Assembly (NCBI RefSeq): GCF_029962835.1
Contig: NC_080588.1
Span: 45,243,001 to 45,307,000, forward strand
Direction: 5' to 3'
Length of the DNA stretch: 64,000 bases
Source: Magnolia sinica
Taxonomy: Eukaryota > Streptophyta > Magnoliopsida > Magnoliales > Magnoliaceae
Part shown: piece by piece, positions 12,123 through 23,101 of the stretch
Numbering within the stretch: position 1 is the stretch's first letter
How the letters are laid out: each line of letters starts with the position of its first letter
The notes under the pieces: model-generated
What the model was told of the DNA's origin: nothing
The model's database searches: none
What the model saw: only the letters and a program-made list of their open reading frames with translations
Translations under genes and position numbers: made by a program

Positions 12123-13130
12123 CTACCGGTTAACTTCAAGTACCGGTGCAGTATCAAGCAAGGCGCACGTCTCCCTAATCACGTCATCATCAAAATCATG
12201 GGAGTGGGCCAGGCACGTCTCTAGATGGTCGGAGGATAAGATTAAAGGTGTCGTATCTTCCACGAAAGAGTCAATCATGTTAATATCGTGGAAATCGTCA
12301 TTATCCTCTGAATTGCTGCCGTTATTGAAAAAGATGTTTGACTCTAACGTTAAATTTTCAAAAGACATAGTCATGACACCATTCTTGCAATTGATAATTG
12401 CATTTGACATGGCAAGGAATGGGCGACCAAGAATGACGGGAATCTGAGTGCTCATGTTATTGATAGGTTCGGTGTCCAAGATGATAAAATCTACAGGGTA
12501 GTAAAATCTATCGACCTAGACTAATACATCCTCAATTATCCCTCTTGGTACACGAACATAGTGATCAACAAGTTGTAGTGTGGTCAGGGTGGGTTTTATC
12601 TCACCCAAATCTAACTGTTTGTATACCGAGTAGGGAATCAGATTTACGCTCGCTCCTAAGTCAAGAAGTGCGTAATCAATTCGATGTTTCCCGATTACAC
12701 ATGATATAGTTGGGCTACCGAGATCCTTGAATTTCTACAGCACGTCTTGCTTCAGAATAGCACTCACTTTCTCAGTCAAGAAGATTTTCTTTTGAATACT
12801 TTGCCGTCTTTTAGTCGTGCATAAGTCTTTCAGAAATTTGGCATATGAAGGAATCTGTTTCACGACATTAAGTAGAGGAATGTTAACTTTCACTTATTTC
12901 AACACCTCCAGAATATCCTGAGAGTTAGAAAGATGTTTTGGTGCAACCAACCGTTGGGGGAACGAAGCAACTGGCTTCTCTAGAAGTTCCGGTTCTAATT
13001 TTTGTGGGGCATCACTAGATCCATCATTGTTGTCCTCTTCTGGTTCTTGAGGCTTTTCGGTCCTAACCAGAAGAGTTTTATCAATGATCTTTTCACTCCT
13101 AAGAGTGGTGATGGATTTAGCATGCCCCAT
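12123..13130 (-). pseudogene. Athila-like protease region
   Basis: An aspartic protease that would process the polyprotein. The minus frame carries GHAKSITTLRSEKIIDK near 13130, a polar glutamate-rich linker (EKPQEPEEDNND), then after stops the active-site block LLDLGASVNL near 12650 and ILGRPFLAMSNAIINC near 12430. The catalytic motif is D-L-G-A, the usual form in this lineage. Stops interrupt it at 12894-12896, 12735-12737 and about 12522. The related copy at 18240-19305 has glutamine at the first two of these. Confidence 0.8.
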
Positions 13131-13149
13131 CTGATTTGAAGAGCAAGGA

Positions 13150-14580
13150 TCATTAATCTCGTACTGCGGTTTAGGATTGGGGAGAGGTTATGCAGGAAGC
13201 ATTCCCTTTTCTATAATCGTCATACGAGAATCTATCTTTTGCATAAAATTTGTAATTCCCCGCATTGCCTGAGCCAGCTCTTGTATGGAATTTTGAACCG
13301 GTTCCTCTTGAGGTTTCACTTGATTTGGATTTTAATTGAAGAAACCTTGAGGGGTAGCCGTTTGTCCATTCCTCCAACTAAAGTTTGGATGATTTTTCCA
13401 ACCAGGATTGTACGTATTGGAGTTAGGTCCAGTAAAAGGTCTTTGATAATTGTTTACGGCATTAGCTTGTTCATTCAACACTCCTCGAAAGGTGGGTATT
13501 GTAGGATAATTTTTAGTTGTATGAATGTTGCAATCACAGATGCCATAAACAATTTCATTAACCTTATCTTTCTTTCCTTCCAAGGCCTCAACTTTCCTTA
13601 TGAGCGTAGTCACTTTACACTTGAGATCATCCTCTTCTTTCAAGAGATATAATCCACCTTTCTCCTTTAATTGAGTCGGCCTAGACGTGGTGTTCGACTT
13701 TGGGTAATAGTCCCATGATTGTGTTTTTTCAGCAAGACTATCGAGGTAATCCCATACCTCGTCAACATTTTTATTAATGAATTCTCCATTACACATTGTC
13801 TCGACCATTTGGCGCATGGAAGATGTCAGTCCATCATAGAAAAAATTTGTAATGCGCCACGTTTCAAATCTGTGTTATGGGCATGAACTGACCAAATCTT
13901 TGAACCTTTCCGAACATTGGAAGAATGTTTTATCTTCCTTTTGGGAAAAGTTCATGATTGCTTTTCTGAGGGTAATCGTTTTATGATGTGGGAAGAATTT
14001 TTTTATGAATTCCCTCTGCATGTCGTTCCATGTGCCAATGGATCTAGGACGCAGTGAATGTAATCAAGTCTTAGCTTTCTCTTTTAAGGAAAAAGGAAAG
14101 AGTTTCAGCCTAATTGTATCCTCAGATACATTAGGAAAATATAATGTAGCTATAATCTCATCGAACTCTTTCAAATGTAAATATGAACTTTCTGATTCAA
14201 GTCCATGGAATTTGGGAAGGAGTTGGATAACTCCTGGCTTGATGTCCATTTATCCTATGTTTTCAAGGAAAATCATGCATGAGGGCGTACTCACTCCCGC
14301 CGGTTGTAGATAATCTCGTAAAGTACGAGGCGGGGGTGCCTGATGCACCTCATTCTCATCTTGGGTATCCTCCACCCTGGGTGGAAGTAGAGGAGGTTGG
14401 TCTTCAGCCATAACTTCAATTAACTCAGGGTATTTCGAGTGGTGTTTAGTCCTGCGATGGATAGTCAACCCCTCAACCAATCCTCCTTCAGTCAAGAGAC
14501 GTCGAGTGTTGTCACGGGTCCACTTGGGCATGAAACACTCGCAGCCCTTAATCAAATTTGAAACCTAATCCTAAGAAAAG
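13150..14580 (-). pseudogene. Athila-like gag
   Basis: The structural capsid protein. Reading minus: 14250-14555 gives CECFMPKWTRDNTRRLLTEG and RTLRDYLQPAGVSTPSCM. The core follows with LLPKFHGLESE, YLHLKEFDEI, DTIRLKLFPFSLKEKAKTW and, towards 13850, the RQMVETMCNGEF and VDEVWDYLDSLAEK segments. A zinc-knuckle-like CDCNIHTTKN lies near 13530, and the C-terminal NPGWKNHPNFSWRN is at about 13385. Stops or shifts at about 14260, 13870 and 13332-13334 break it. The sequence style (PNFSWRN after a Cys cluster) is typical of Athila gag. Confidence 0.85.
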
Positions 14581-15193
14581 AAAATTTAAAAAGAAAGAGA
14601 GGGTTGGAAAGAAGTTACCAAATTGGAGTCCCTAAGTTAAAAACCTACAAAATAAAACATAATAAGTTAGATTTTAAAAAGAGAAGAAAAATCTTTTAAA
14701 AGAAAGATAGCAGTAAACTGATTTCTAAAAGAAGGAACTCCTAAAAGAAAGTGAAAATTTCTAAAATAAATTAGGAAAGTTCTAATCTAGAAAGTAAATT
14801 ACTAAAAGAGAATAGAAAATAGAGAGTAGAGAGAAAGCTTACTGAATTAGAAATTTCTACCTTAAAAGCCTACAGAATAGGAAAGTTAGTTTCTAAAAAA
14901 AAAAAAATTCTAAGAATAAATTAGGAAACAAAATTAGATTCTAAAAAGGCCAAAATTAGAAAGTTTCTAAAAATGAAATAAAGGAAAGAAAGTTTCTAAA
15001 AACAAAAAGAGGAAAATTTCTAAAATTTAAACTCTAATTGTAAAAGTAGAAAAAGTAGAGAAATTAGGAAGGAATTACCAATTTAGAAACTTATGTCAGG
15101 ATCCTACAAAATAGGAAAACAAGTTAGTTAAAAAAAAAATAAAATCTAAAACTAATTCTAAACCTAATTAATTTTAGAGAATCGCAACCGTCA
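14581..15193 (-). other. Untranslated leader of the Athila-like element
   Basis: About 0.6 kb between primer-binding site and gag. It is very A-rich on the + strand (T-rich in the element's sense) with repeated TTTCTAAAA-like phrases and no ORF. Confidence 0.7.
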
Positions 15194-15212
15194 GTCCCCG
15201 GCAATGGCGCCA
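15194..15212 (-). other. Primer-binding site, tRNA-Asp type
   Basis: On the minus strand this reads TGGCGCCATTGCCGGGGAC, a few bases inside the 5' LTR. It matches the tRNA-Asp-type site used by Athila and Tat Gypsy elements except for one likely change (ATTG for GTTG). Confidence 0.85.
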
Positions 15213-15218
15213 AAAACT

Positions 15219-17633
15219 TGTTCACTCCCCAAGTATAGGGTTGTGATGTAGTAATAAACTTGGTGAAACCGAGGTCGAATCCCAAGGGATTGATACCTGT
15301 ACGTTATCTGAAACTAAGTAGAACTAGAACTAGACTAAGATGTAATCTAAATCAAATAGAATTTAAGGAATAATTGTGGAATAATTATCTAAAACTTTAA
15401 ACATTTCAGGGAAGGGAAACTAGGGATTCAGAGGATCCACTTGTAGAGATCAGGAAGATCTTATGCCTGCATCAAGAATCATGGAAATTAAACTAAACTT
15501 ATTTGATCTAGTTTTCACGAGATGAAAGGTATATGAATTAGAATGGATTCCATCACCAAACCATGCCCAGGAGACAAGGCAAACAACAGAATTAAACTAA
15601 TTACCAACCAATCAATCAATGCCTGAAGGTTTAGGAAGGGTACCGTCATCCGACCATGCCCATGAGACGATGGTGAACAACAGGGCTTCCCGACGTCATA
15701 AACATCAAAAGGAGGAAGAAATAATCAAAACTATCGCAGATCTATTGTAATTTCAGTCACAACAAACCATTAAAAATAACTGAAAGTATTCCTTTTAATT
15801 TGAACAAAAATCAACATCAGTCAGTCTAAACAATAGGCACGAGCAAAGGCTCTCCCATCAGACTACAAGCTTCACCTCTTAGCCCTAGCTAAGAGTTTTA
15901 GCCACACATGAATGGACTGGACTTTTTAAACAAAGCAAATAAAAAGAAAAAGAAAGGAACAAGAAAAAAAACCAGATATCCACTTCTCTCTCCCAGCTCA
16001 CGTCCACCCTTCACCAGGCCCCCCATCCACGTCCTCCACGCTTCAATTTATAGAGTGATGCAGGTCCGTTTAGATTAGAAAGAACCGACCTTATTCCATA
16101 CTTCCGTTTGTTGCAAAACCGGACTGCGAATATTTGTTATGTGCAGCACAAACGCACCAACAGTTGCGTTTAATCTGAGATCAAGAGAAGAGATCACCCA
16201 TCACTAATGATTCTGCCTTCATAAGAAGGGTGAAAACCCCCTTCTACGGCTTTTGGACGGTCTGGATCACTGGACCGATCCTCTTTATGGACGTGTAACA
16301 GCCCGAAAAATCTAAGCAAATTCCGGACGCGCCGTAAGTGCATAATCCATACGCAAGGGTGCTGCGTTGAAGCTTGGTGGGGCCCATAAAAGATGTCAAT
16401 GCAGAAATCCGACCCGTCCATTGAATTCCTCTCGGAATTTCGGTCAGGAAGGGGTGCTTTTACTTGGGTTTAGTGCGGTCCATCAGATCAAATCTTTCCA
16501 CCGTTTGTCTTCAGTTTTGACGATCGAAAACCGACCTCCAATGTTTCTTACAATTTCTCCACCTAGAACATGTTTATGGGGCCCTTTTAGGCCTGATGGA
16601 TGGTCCCGATTATCTGGATCATCGACCATGGTGGCCCACAAGATCGGACCACAACCTCTGTTGCGAAACAGAGGTTCCGGCTTCGCGCTGTGATGGTCGG
16701 TGGGTCCCATATTGACAGTGATGGAGAAATCCACGCCAACCATTAGATTCCCAACGAAAAATCGTCTGGAAATGGTGAGATTTTATTGATTTTGATGTGG
16801 CCCACAAGATCTTCTCATTTCACCGATAATCATCCGTTCGGCTGAGATATACACACGAATGCTTGCATGGTGGCACAAATACACCATGGAACTGGTCTTG
16901 GCCATCCTACAGATCAAATGGACGGCTCTGATCATCACTCTGGGCGTCTGGTGGGGCCCACTGGCCAAAACTGCAATTGCTTAGTGAAGACGCTGGTGCA
17001 TTTTCGAGAATTTGAGAAGTTATCGGTCAGCGTAACGCTGACCGATTGGGACAATTGCGGTGCACGGCGAGTGTGTGCACATTATGCACATGCACTCTCA
17101 TGAGTGGGGTCCACTGAGACTTTTGTGAGAAATTTATTTCATCCATCCTTTTCCTCATCCACTTTAAGGCATTGACAATGAAATTTAAGTATTTCCAGAT
17201 ATCAGGCGGGCCCCAAATCAAGATTTTAGGGGCTGATCTGTCCGTTGGGCTACTTCCGGAGGGATCTGAGGGTTGAAATTCGACATGTACGGTTAATTTG
17301 TATTCCTCAAGCCATGTATGAAGTTTTGAGCTGAACGGATGGTGGGAACCCTGTGATCTTACATTTTGGACGTCTTCTGGGCCACTTAAGCTCCAGTTTC
17401 TTGATTTTGTCGGATCTCTGGCGTGTATATCCATCGATCTCGGTCCCCTGGAGTCCCTTCTTTACTCTGGTGACTTCGGAGCGTTAAATCCATGCTTTTA
17501 ATACTCTTTTTCAATCAAAGCTCCTTATTACATCCTGCAACAAAAACACGATTAAATTATAATATTAAGCATTATCGTGTACGTAAAATCAGGCAGTAAT
17601 CGGGGTCTGATATGCAATATTAGACCCTCAACA
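15219..17633 (-). repeat. 5' LTR of the Athila-like element
   Basis: A 2,415-bp partner of 5325-7749, bounded by TG and CA. It carries a 25-bp near-perfect palindrome at 17022-17046 (12-bp arms around one base), which in the other LTR has shorter arms. Right flank GATTT (17634-17638) is the target duplication. Internal ORFs are not coding. Confidence 0.92.
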
Positions 17634-17647
17634 GATTTCCTCCCAGG
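17634..17647 (+). repeat. 5' LTR stub of the third copia element, right part
   Basis: GATTTCCTCCCAGG is identical to 22386-22399 in the intact 3' LTR. The next base begins Gypsy RT sequence in the opposite orientation, so the rest of the 5' LTR and the copia gag and integrase are missing here. Confidence 0.65.
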
Positions 17648-20600
17648 TGATTTCAATCTGATTGTAGCCCGAATACCCGTCAAGGAAACAGTAATAGGAA
17701 TGACCAGCTAGCCTTTCCAAGATTTGATCAATGAAGGGCAAAGGAAAGTAGTCCTTCCTCGTGACGGTATTCAGCTTCATGTAGTCAATGCACATTCTTC
17801 AACCAGTAGTAACTCTAGTTGGCACGAGTTCATTATTGGCATTGGCTACGATGGTGATCCCGGACTTCTTAGGAACCACCTGAGTTGGACTCACCCATTG
17901 ACTACCAGATATGGGGTATATGATACCCACATCCAATAGTTTAAGAACCTTGGCCTTAACCACTTCCCTCATGTTTGGATTTAGTCTACGTTGTGATTGC
18001 CGAGCGGTCTTCGCATTATCCTCAAGATATATGCGGTGAGTAAAAATCGAGGGGTCGATTCCCTTGAGGTCCGCTATCGTCCATCCAAGGGCTCTCTTAT
18101 GCTCAATGAGAGTAAATATAAGCATACTCTCCTGTTCTTTCTCCAGGTAGGCAGAGATCACCACCGGGTATGTCTCATCTTAACCTAAATAGGCATATTT
18201 CAAATCAGAGGGCAAAAGTTTTAAGTCAAGCTTCGACGGCTTGAGGTTAGACGGTAGAGGCACTACATCAGTTTGGAGCAACTCTTCAAATTGTGACCTT
18301 CACCGGTTAACTTCAAGTACCGGTGTAGTATCAAGCAAAGCACACGTTTCCCTAATCATGTCATCATCAAAATCATGGGAGTGGACCAGACACGTCTCTA
18401 GAGGGTCAGAGGATAAGATCAGAGGTATCGTATCTTCCACTAAAGAGTCAATCATGTTAATGCCGTGGAACTCGTCATCATCCTCTAAGTTTCTGCCATT
18501 ATTGAAAAAGATGTTTGACTCTAATGTCATATTCTCAAAAGACATAGTCATGACAACATTCCTGTAATTGATAATTGTGTTTGAAGTGGCAAGGAATGGG
18601 CGATCAAGAATGACGAAAATCTAAGTGCTCATGTTATTGATAGGTTCGGTGTCCAGGATGATAAAATCTACAGGGTAGTAAAATCTATCACTTGGCCAAC
18701 ACATCCTCAATTATCCCTCTTGGTACACGAACAGAGCGATTAACAAGTTGTATTATGATAAGGGTGGGCTTTAATTCACCCAAACCTAACTGTTTGTATA
18801 CAGAGTAGGGAAATAGATTGACGCTTGCTCCCAAGTCAAGAAGTGCATGATTAATTCGATGGTCCCTGATTACACATGATATGATTAGGCTACCGGGATC
18901 TTTGAATTTCTGTGGCACGTCTTGCTTTAGGATGACACTCACTTTCTTGGTCAAGAAGATCTTCTTTTGAATACTCTGCCGTTGTTTGGTCGTGCATAAG
19001 TCTTTCAGGAATTTGGCATATGAAGGTATCTGTTTTACAACATCAAGTAGAGGAATGTTGACTTTCACTTGTTTCAACACCTCTAGGATATCCTGAGAGT
19101 TAAAGAGAGGTTTTGGTGCGACCAACCGTCGGGGAAATGGAGCCAATGACTTTTCTATAAGTTCCGGTTCTAATTTTTGTGGGGCATCACTAGATCTATC
19201 ATTGTTGTCCTCTTCTGGTTCTTGAGGCTTTTCGGGCCTAACCGGAAGGGTTTTATCAATGATCTTTCCACTTCTAAGAGTGGTGATGGATTTAGCGTGC
19301 TCCATTTGATTTGAAGAGCTGGGATTATTTATCTCGTATTGCGGTTTAAGATTGGGGAACGGTTATGCAGGAAGCATCCCCTTTTCTATAACCATCATAC
19401 GTGAATCCATCTTTTGCATAAAATCTAGCATTTCCTGGGTCAGCTCTTGCACGAAATTTTAAATCGGTTCTTCTTGAGGTTTCCCTTGATTTGGATTTTG
19501 ATTGAAGAAACTTTGAGGAGTAGCAGTTTGTCCATTTCTCCAACTAAAGTTTGGATGATTTTTCCAACCAGGATTGTATGTATTAGAGGTTGGTCCATTG
19601 AAAGGTCTTTGATAAGTATTTACAGCATTGGATTGTTCATTCAATACTTCTCAAAAGGCAGGTATCGTATGACAATTTTTAGTTGTATGAATGTTGCAAT
19701 CACAGATGCCGCAAACACTTTCATTAACTTCATCCTTCTTTCCTTCCATGGCTTCAAATTTTCTTATGAGCGTAGTCACTTTATACTTGAGATCATCCTC
19801 TTCTTTCAAGAGATACAATCTACCTTTCTCCTTAGATTGAGTCGGCCTAGACGTGATGTTTGATTTTATATAATAGTCCCATGATTGTATTTTTTCAGTA
19901 AGACTATTGAGGTAATCCCATACCTCGTCAACATTTTTATTAATGAATTCTTCATTACACATTGTCTCGACCATTTGGCGCATGGAAGATGTCAGTCTAT
20001 CGTAGAAAAAATTTGTAATATGCCACGTTTCAAACCGTGTTGTGGGCATGAACTGACCAAATCCTTGAACCTTTCCCAACATTGGTAAAATGTTTCATCC
20101 TCCTTTTGGGTGAAGTTCATGATTGCTTTTCTAAGGGTAATTGTTTTATGATGTGGAAAAAATTTCTTTATAAATTCCCTCTGCATATCATTCCATGTGC
20201 CAATGGATCTAGGACGCAGTGAATGTAACCACGTCTTAGCCTTCTCCTTCAAGGAAAAATGAAAGAGTTTCAGCCTGACTGTGTCCTCAGACACGTTTTG
20301 AAAATATAAAGTGGCTATGATCTCATCAAACTCTTTCAAATGTAGATATGGTTCTTCAGATTCAAGCCCATGGAACTTAGGAAGGAGTTGGATAACCCCT
20401 AGCTTGATGTCTATATGTCCTGTATTTTTAGAAAAAATCATGCATGAGGGCGTACTCACCCCCGCTGGTTGTAAATAATCTCTTAAAGTACGAGGCAGGG
20501 GTGTTTGATGCACCTCATTCTCATCCTGAATATCCTCCACCCTAGGTTGGGGTAGAAGAGGTTGGTTTTCAGCCATCACTTCAATTAACTCAGGGAATTT

Positions 20601-20711
20601 CGAGTGGTGTTTAGTCCTGCGATGGATAGTTAACCCCTCAACCAATCCTCCTTCAGTCAAGAGACGTCGAGTGTTGTCACGGGCCCACTTGGGCATGAAA
20701 CACTCGCAGCC
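17648..20711 (-). pseudogene. Second Athila-like copy: gag, protease and start of RT only
   Basis: Collinear with roughly 11470-14545 of the complete element, with no LTR at either end. Gag: 19992-20774 (HLKEFDEI, RLKLFHFSLKEKAKTWLHSL, WNDMQREFIKKFFPHHK), then CGICDCNIHTTKNC near 19700 and PGWKNHPNFSWRNG near 19560. Protease: 18688-19305, with LLDLGASVNLFPYSVYKQLGLGE intact in one frame, then a one-base loss near 18690. RT start: 17799-18164 (GALGWTI appears as RALGWTIADLKGI; SQWVSPTQVV). It retains glutamine at five positions where the complete copy has stops. Both borders are abrupt joins to copia sequence. Confidence 0.88.
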
Positions 20712-22360
20712 ACATGTGAGGAGGTCATCTAGGGATAGACAGTCATCCAAAAGGTACTCGTCACATGAGTACATTATACTGACTGATGGGGGAGAGGTAG
20801 AAAATTATTCTAAAGCCCTAGCCGACCAACATAAGGGGGAGTGGTTGAAAGCTATGCAAGAGGAGATGAAATCCTTGCATAAGAACCACACTTATGATAT
20901 AATGAAATTTCCTAAGGGCAAGAAAGCTTTGAGCAACAAGTGGGTGTTTAGAAAGAAGGTTGAGCAGAAGAATTCACAGACGAGTTTCAAGGCCAGACTT
21001 GTTGTGAAAGGGTTTGGTCAGAAGAAAGGCATAGACTTCGAGGAGATATTCTCACCAGTGGTGAAGATGACATCCATACGGGTGTTGCTTGAGTTGACAG
21101 CTAGCATGGATATGAAGATAAAGCAGTTAGATGTTAAAACTACCTTTCTCCATAGTGATCTAGAAGAAGAGATCTACATGCACCAACCAGAGGGGTTCGA
21201 AGTCAAAGGCAAAGAGCATATGATGTGTTGGCTGAGGAAGAGACTGTATGGGTTGAAACAAGCTCCACGACAATGATACAAGAAGTTTGACTCATTTATG
21301 TTGAAGCATGGGTATGACAGAATGAAGTCGGACCACTGTGTGTTCACCCGCAAGTTCTTAGACGGTGATTTCTTAGTTTTGCTGTTATAAGTTGATGACA
21401 TGCTCATCATGGGAAAAGACATCAAGAAGATTGACAGGCTGAAACAGGAGTTGGGCAAGTCGTTTGCGATGAAAGACTTGGGCTCGGCTAAATAGATCCT
21501 AGGAATGGAGATAACCTGTGACAGAAGCAATAGGAAGCTTTAGCTGTCACAAGAGCGGTATATTGAGAAAATCTTAGAACGGTTCAATATGAATGTAGCG
21601 AAGCCGGTCAGTACTCCACTGGATGGTCACTTCAGATTAGACGATAGGCAGTGTCCCAAGACGAAGGCAGAGGTGGAAGAGATGTAGAAGATACCCTACG
21701 CATCAGCTGTAGGAAGTTTGATATATGTTATAGTATGTGCACGCCTAGACATAGCATTTGCAGTTGGTGTTGTCAGCTGGTATCTTGCCAATACTGACAA
21801 AGAGCATTGGGCAGCAGTGAAATGGATACTGCGGTATCTAAGAGGCTCACCCAGGTTGAGCCTATGATATGGTGACGGAAAACCTGTGTTAAAGGGCTAC
21901 ACAGATGCAGATATGATAGGCGACATAAACTCCAAGAAGTCTACATCGGGGTTCATGTTCACGTTTACAAGGGGAGCAGTTTCTTGATAGAGTAAGCTAC
22001 AAAGGTCATGACATTGTCGACGACAAAGGCCTAATACATTGCAGTCACAGAGGAATGTAAAGAGATGCTTTGGATGAAGAGGTTCCTACAGGAACTTAGC
22101 CTAAAGCAGGAGGAGCACGTGGTCTATTGAGATAGTCAAAATACTATACATTTGAGCAAGAATCCAAGTCAACATTTCAAGTCGAAGCACATAGAGATTC
22201 GGTATCACTGGATCAGGGATACTTTTAAACAAAAGGTGTTACAGCTTAAGAAGGTCTACACGGACGATAATGGGTCAGACATGATGACGAAGGCTTTATT
22301 CAAGGGCAAGTTTAAGATTTGTAGAAACCTAGCTAGCTTGAAGAAAGTGAATCCCTCTTA
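20712..22360 (+). pseudogene. Ty1/copia RT and RNase H (third element)
   Basis: Starts in the linker before RT (RRSSRDRQSSKRYSSHEYI), then KWVFRKK, FKARLVVKGFGQKKGIDFEEIFSPVVKMTSIR, QLDVKTTFLHSDLEEEIYM and RLYGLKQAPRQ. Stops then appear, followed by VDDMLIMGKDI, MKDLGSAK, PYASAVGSLIYV, RLDIAFAVGVVS, WAAVKWILRYLRGS and the RNase H region GYTDADMIGDINSKKSTSGF, ending near SKHIEIRYHWIRD (22152-22361). At least eight stops make it dead. Everything upstream (gag, protease, integrase, most of the 5' LTR) is absent and replaced by Gypsy sequence. Confidence 0.9.
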
Positions 22361-22361
22361 G

Positions 22362-22379
22362 GTTGGAAAGGGAGAGTTT
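22362..22379 (+). other. Polypurine tract of the third copia element
   Basis: GGTTGGAAAGGGAGAG lies immediately before the 3' LTR, as expected for plus-strand priming. Confidence 0.65.
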
Positions 22380-22399
22380 TGATGAGATTTCCTCCCAGG

Positions 22400-22583
22400 C
22401 TTGACCGGTCATGAGCCTTACTCGACCGGTCGAGGGTGGTGCTCGACCAGTCGAGCCCTGACTCGACTCAAAGTCCAGTGACTTTGGGTTATTTTTTTTC
22501 ATGGTGCTTGATTAGTTGAGGGAGGTGCTTGACCGGTTGAGTGGGCCGCTCGACCTGTCAAAGACACTGCTCGACCAGTCGAT
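22400..22583 (+). promoter_or_regulatory. Array of 14-bp palindromes with 21-bp period in U3
   Basis: Two runs of regular spacing: 22400, 22421, 22442 and 22507, 22528, 22549, 22570; a weaker copy is at 22462. The consensus is CTCGACCRGTCGAG; the best copy is a perfect palindrome (22421-22434). A 21-bp repeat puts each site on the same face of the helix. The array lies 90-270 bp before the TATA box, where an enhancer would sit. The role as protein-binding sites is inference. Confidence 0.6.
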
Positions 22584-22668
22584 GTTACGCAGTTTTGAGT
22601 TTGATTTTATGCGAGATGCGAAATTTTGAGGCGGCTTTCACAAGGGTGCGAAAGAGAGTTTTCCTAAA

Positions 22669-22679
22669 CTATAAATAGG
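22669..22679 (+). promoter_or_regulatory. TATA box of the copia LTR
   Basis: CTATAAATAGG lies in the middle of the LTR, followed by a purine-rich transcribed-leader-like stretch. It is the only good TATA match in this LTR. Confidence 0.6.
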
Positions 22680-23101
22680 AGTACTTAGGGCTTTCGAGGT
22701 AATGCAAGAGGGTTTCTTAAAGCTTCGTGAGGGTTTGCTAAAGGGTTTAGGACTATCAAAGGTGAAAGAGAGAGAGAAAAGAGAGAGGGGAAGCTTGTGG
22801 AAGGGAGTCGATGTCTCAGCGCTTCTACGTCCTCATAATTGGTGAGATCTCTCCGTTTTTCTTTTATTCTCTTATTGTTTATCCACTCCTGCGTGAGTGA
22901 AAAAGGTTGTAACGTTTTACTTCGTAGTGGATTGTTGATCTGGACGAGGTCCCATGGTTTTTACCTCTTTGAGGGTTTTCCACGTAAAAATCTCTTGTGT
23001 CGTGTGGTTTGTGCTTTGATTTATTTCATTGCTTTATTATCCCATAATTCTGGTTTGTTTTGGGAGGCTAGATCCTAAGATTTTATGCAAGGCTCCCAAC
23101 A

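Larger units (their letters stand above)
5325..17633 (-). mobile_element. Full-length Athila-like Ty3/Gypsy retrotransposon
   Basis: A 12.3-kb element with 2.4-kb LTRs, a tRNA-Asp-type primer-binding site, gag, protease, RT/RNase H and integrase in Gypsy order on the minus strand, and a polypurine tract beside the 3' LTR. The 5-bp duplication GATTT is at 5320-5324 and 17634-17638. Long LTRs, the PBS type, the gag-pol sequence style and overall length fit the Athila lineage. No env-like ORF is present in the 1.4 kb after integrase. The two LTRs are close by eye (a few substitutions per 100 bp), but the coding region has many stops. Confidence 0.9.
22380..23101 (+). repeat. 3' LTR of the third copia element
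   Basis: A 722-bp LTR from TGATGAGATTTCC to CTCCCAACA. U3 carries seven clear copies of a palindrome of the type CTCGACCGGTCGAG, starting at 22400, 22421, 22442, 22507, 22528, 22549 and 22570, mostly 21 bp apart. A TATA box (CTATAAATAGG) follows at 22669-22679. The flank TTATT (23102-23106) imperfectly matches TTTTT at 5309-5313, a weak target duplication. Confidence 0.85.

Noticed and set aside
20671..20711. N-terminus of the copia ORF (MLSRAHLGMKHSQ)
   Set aside because: These codons are antisense reading of the Gypsy gag fragment; true copia sequence begins at about 20712.
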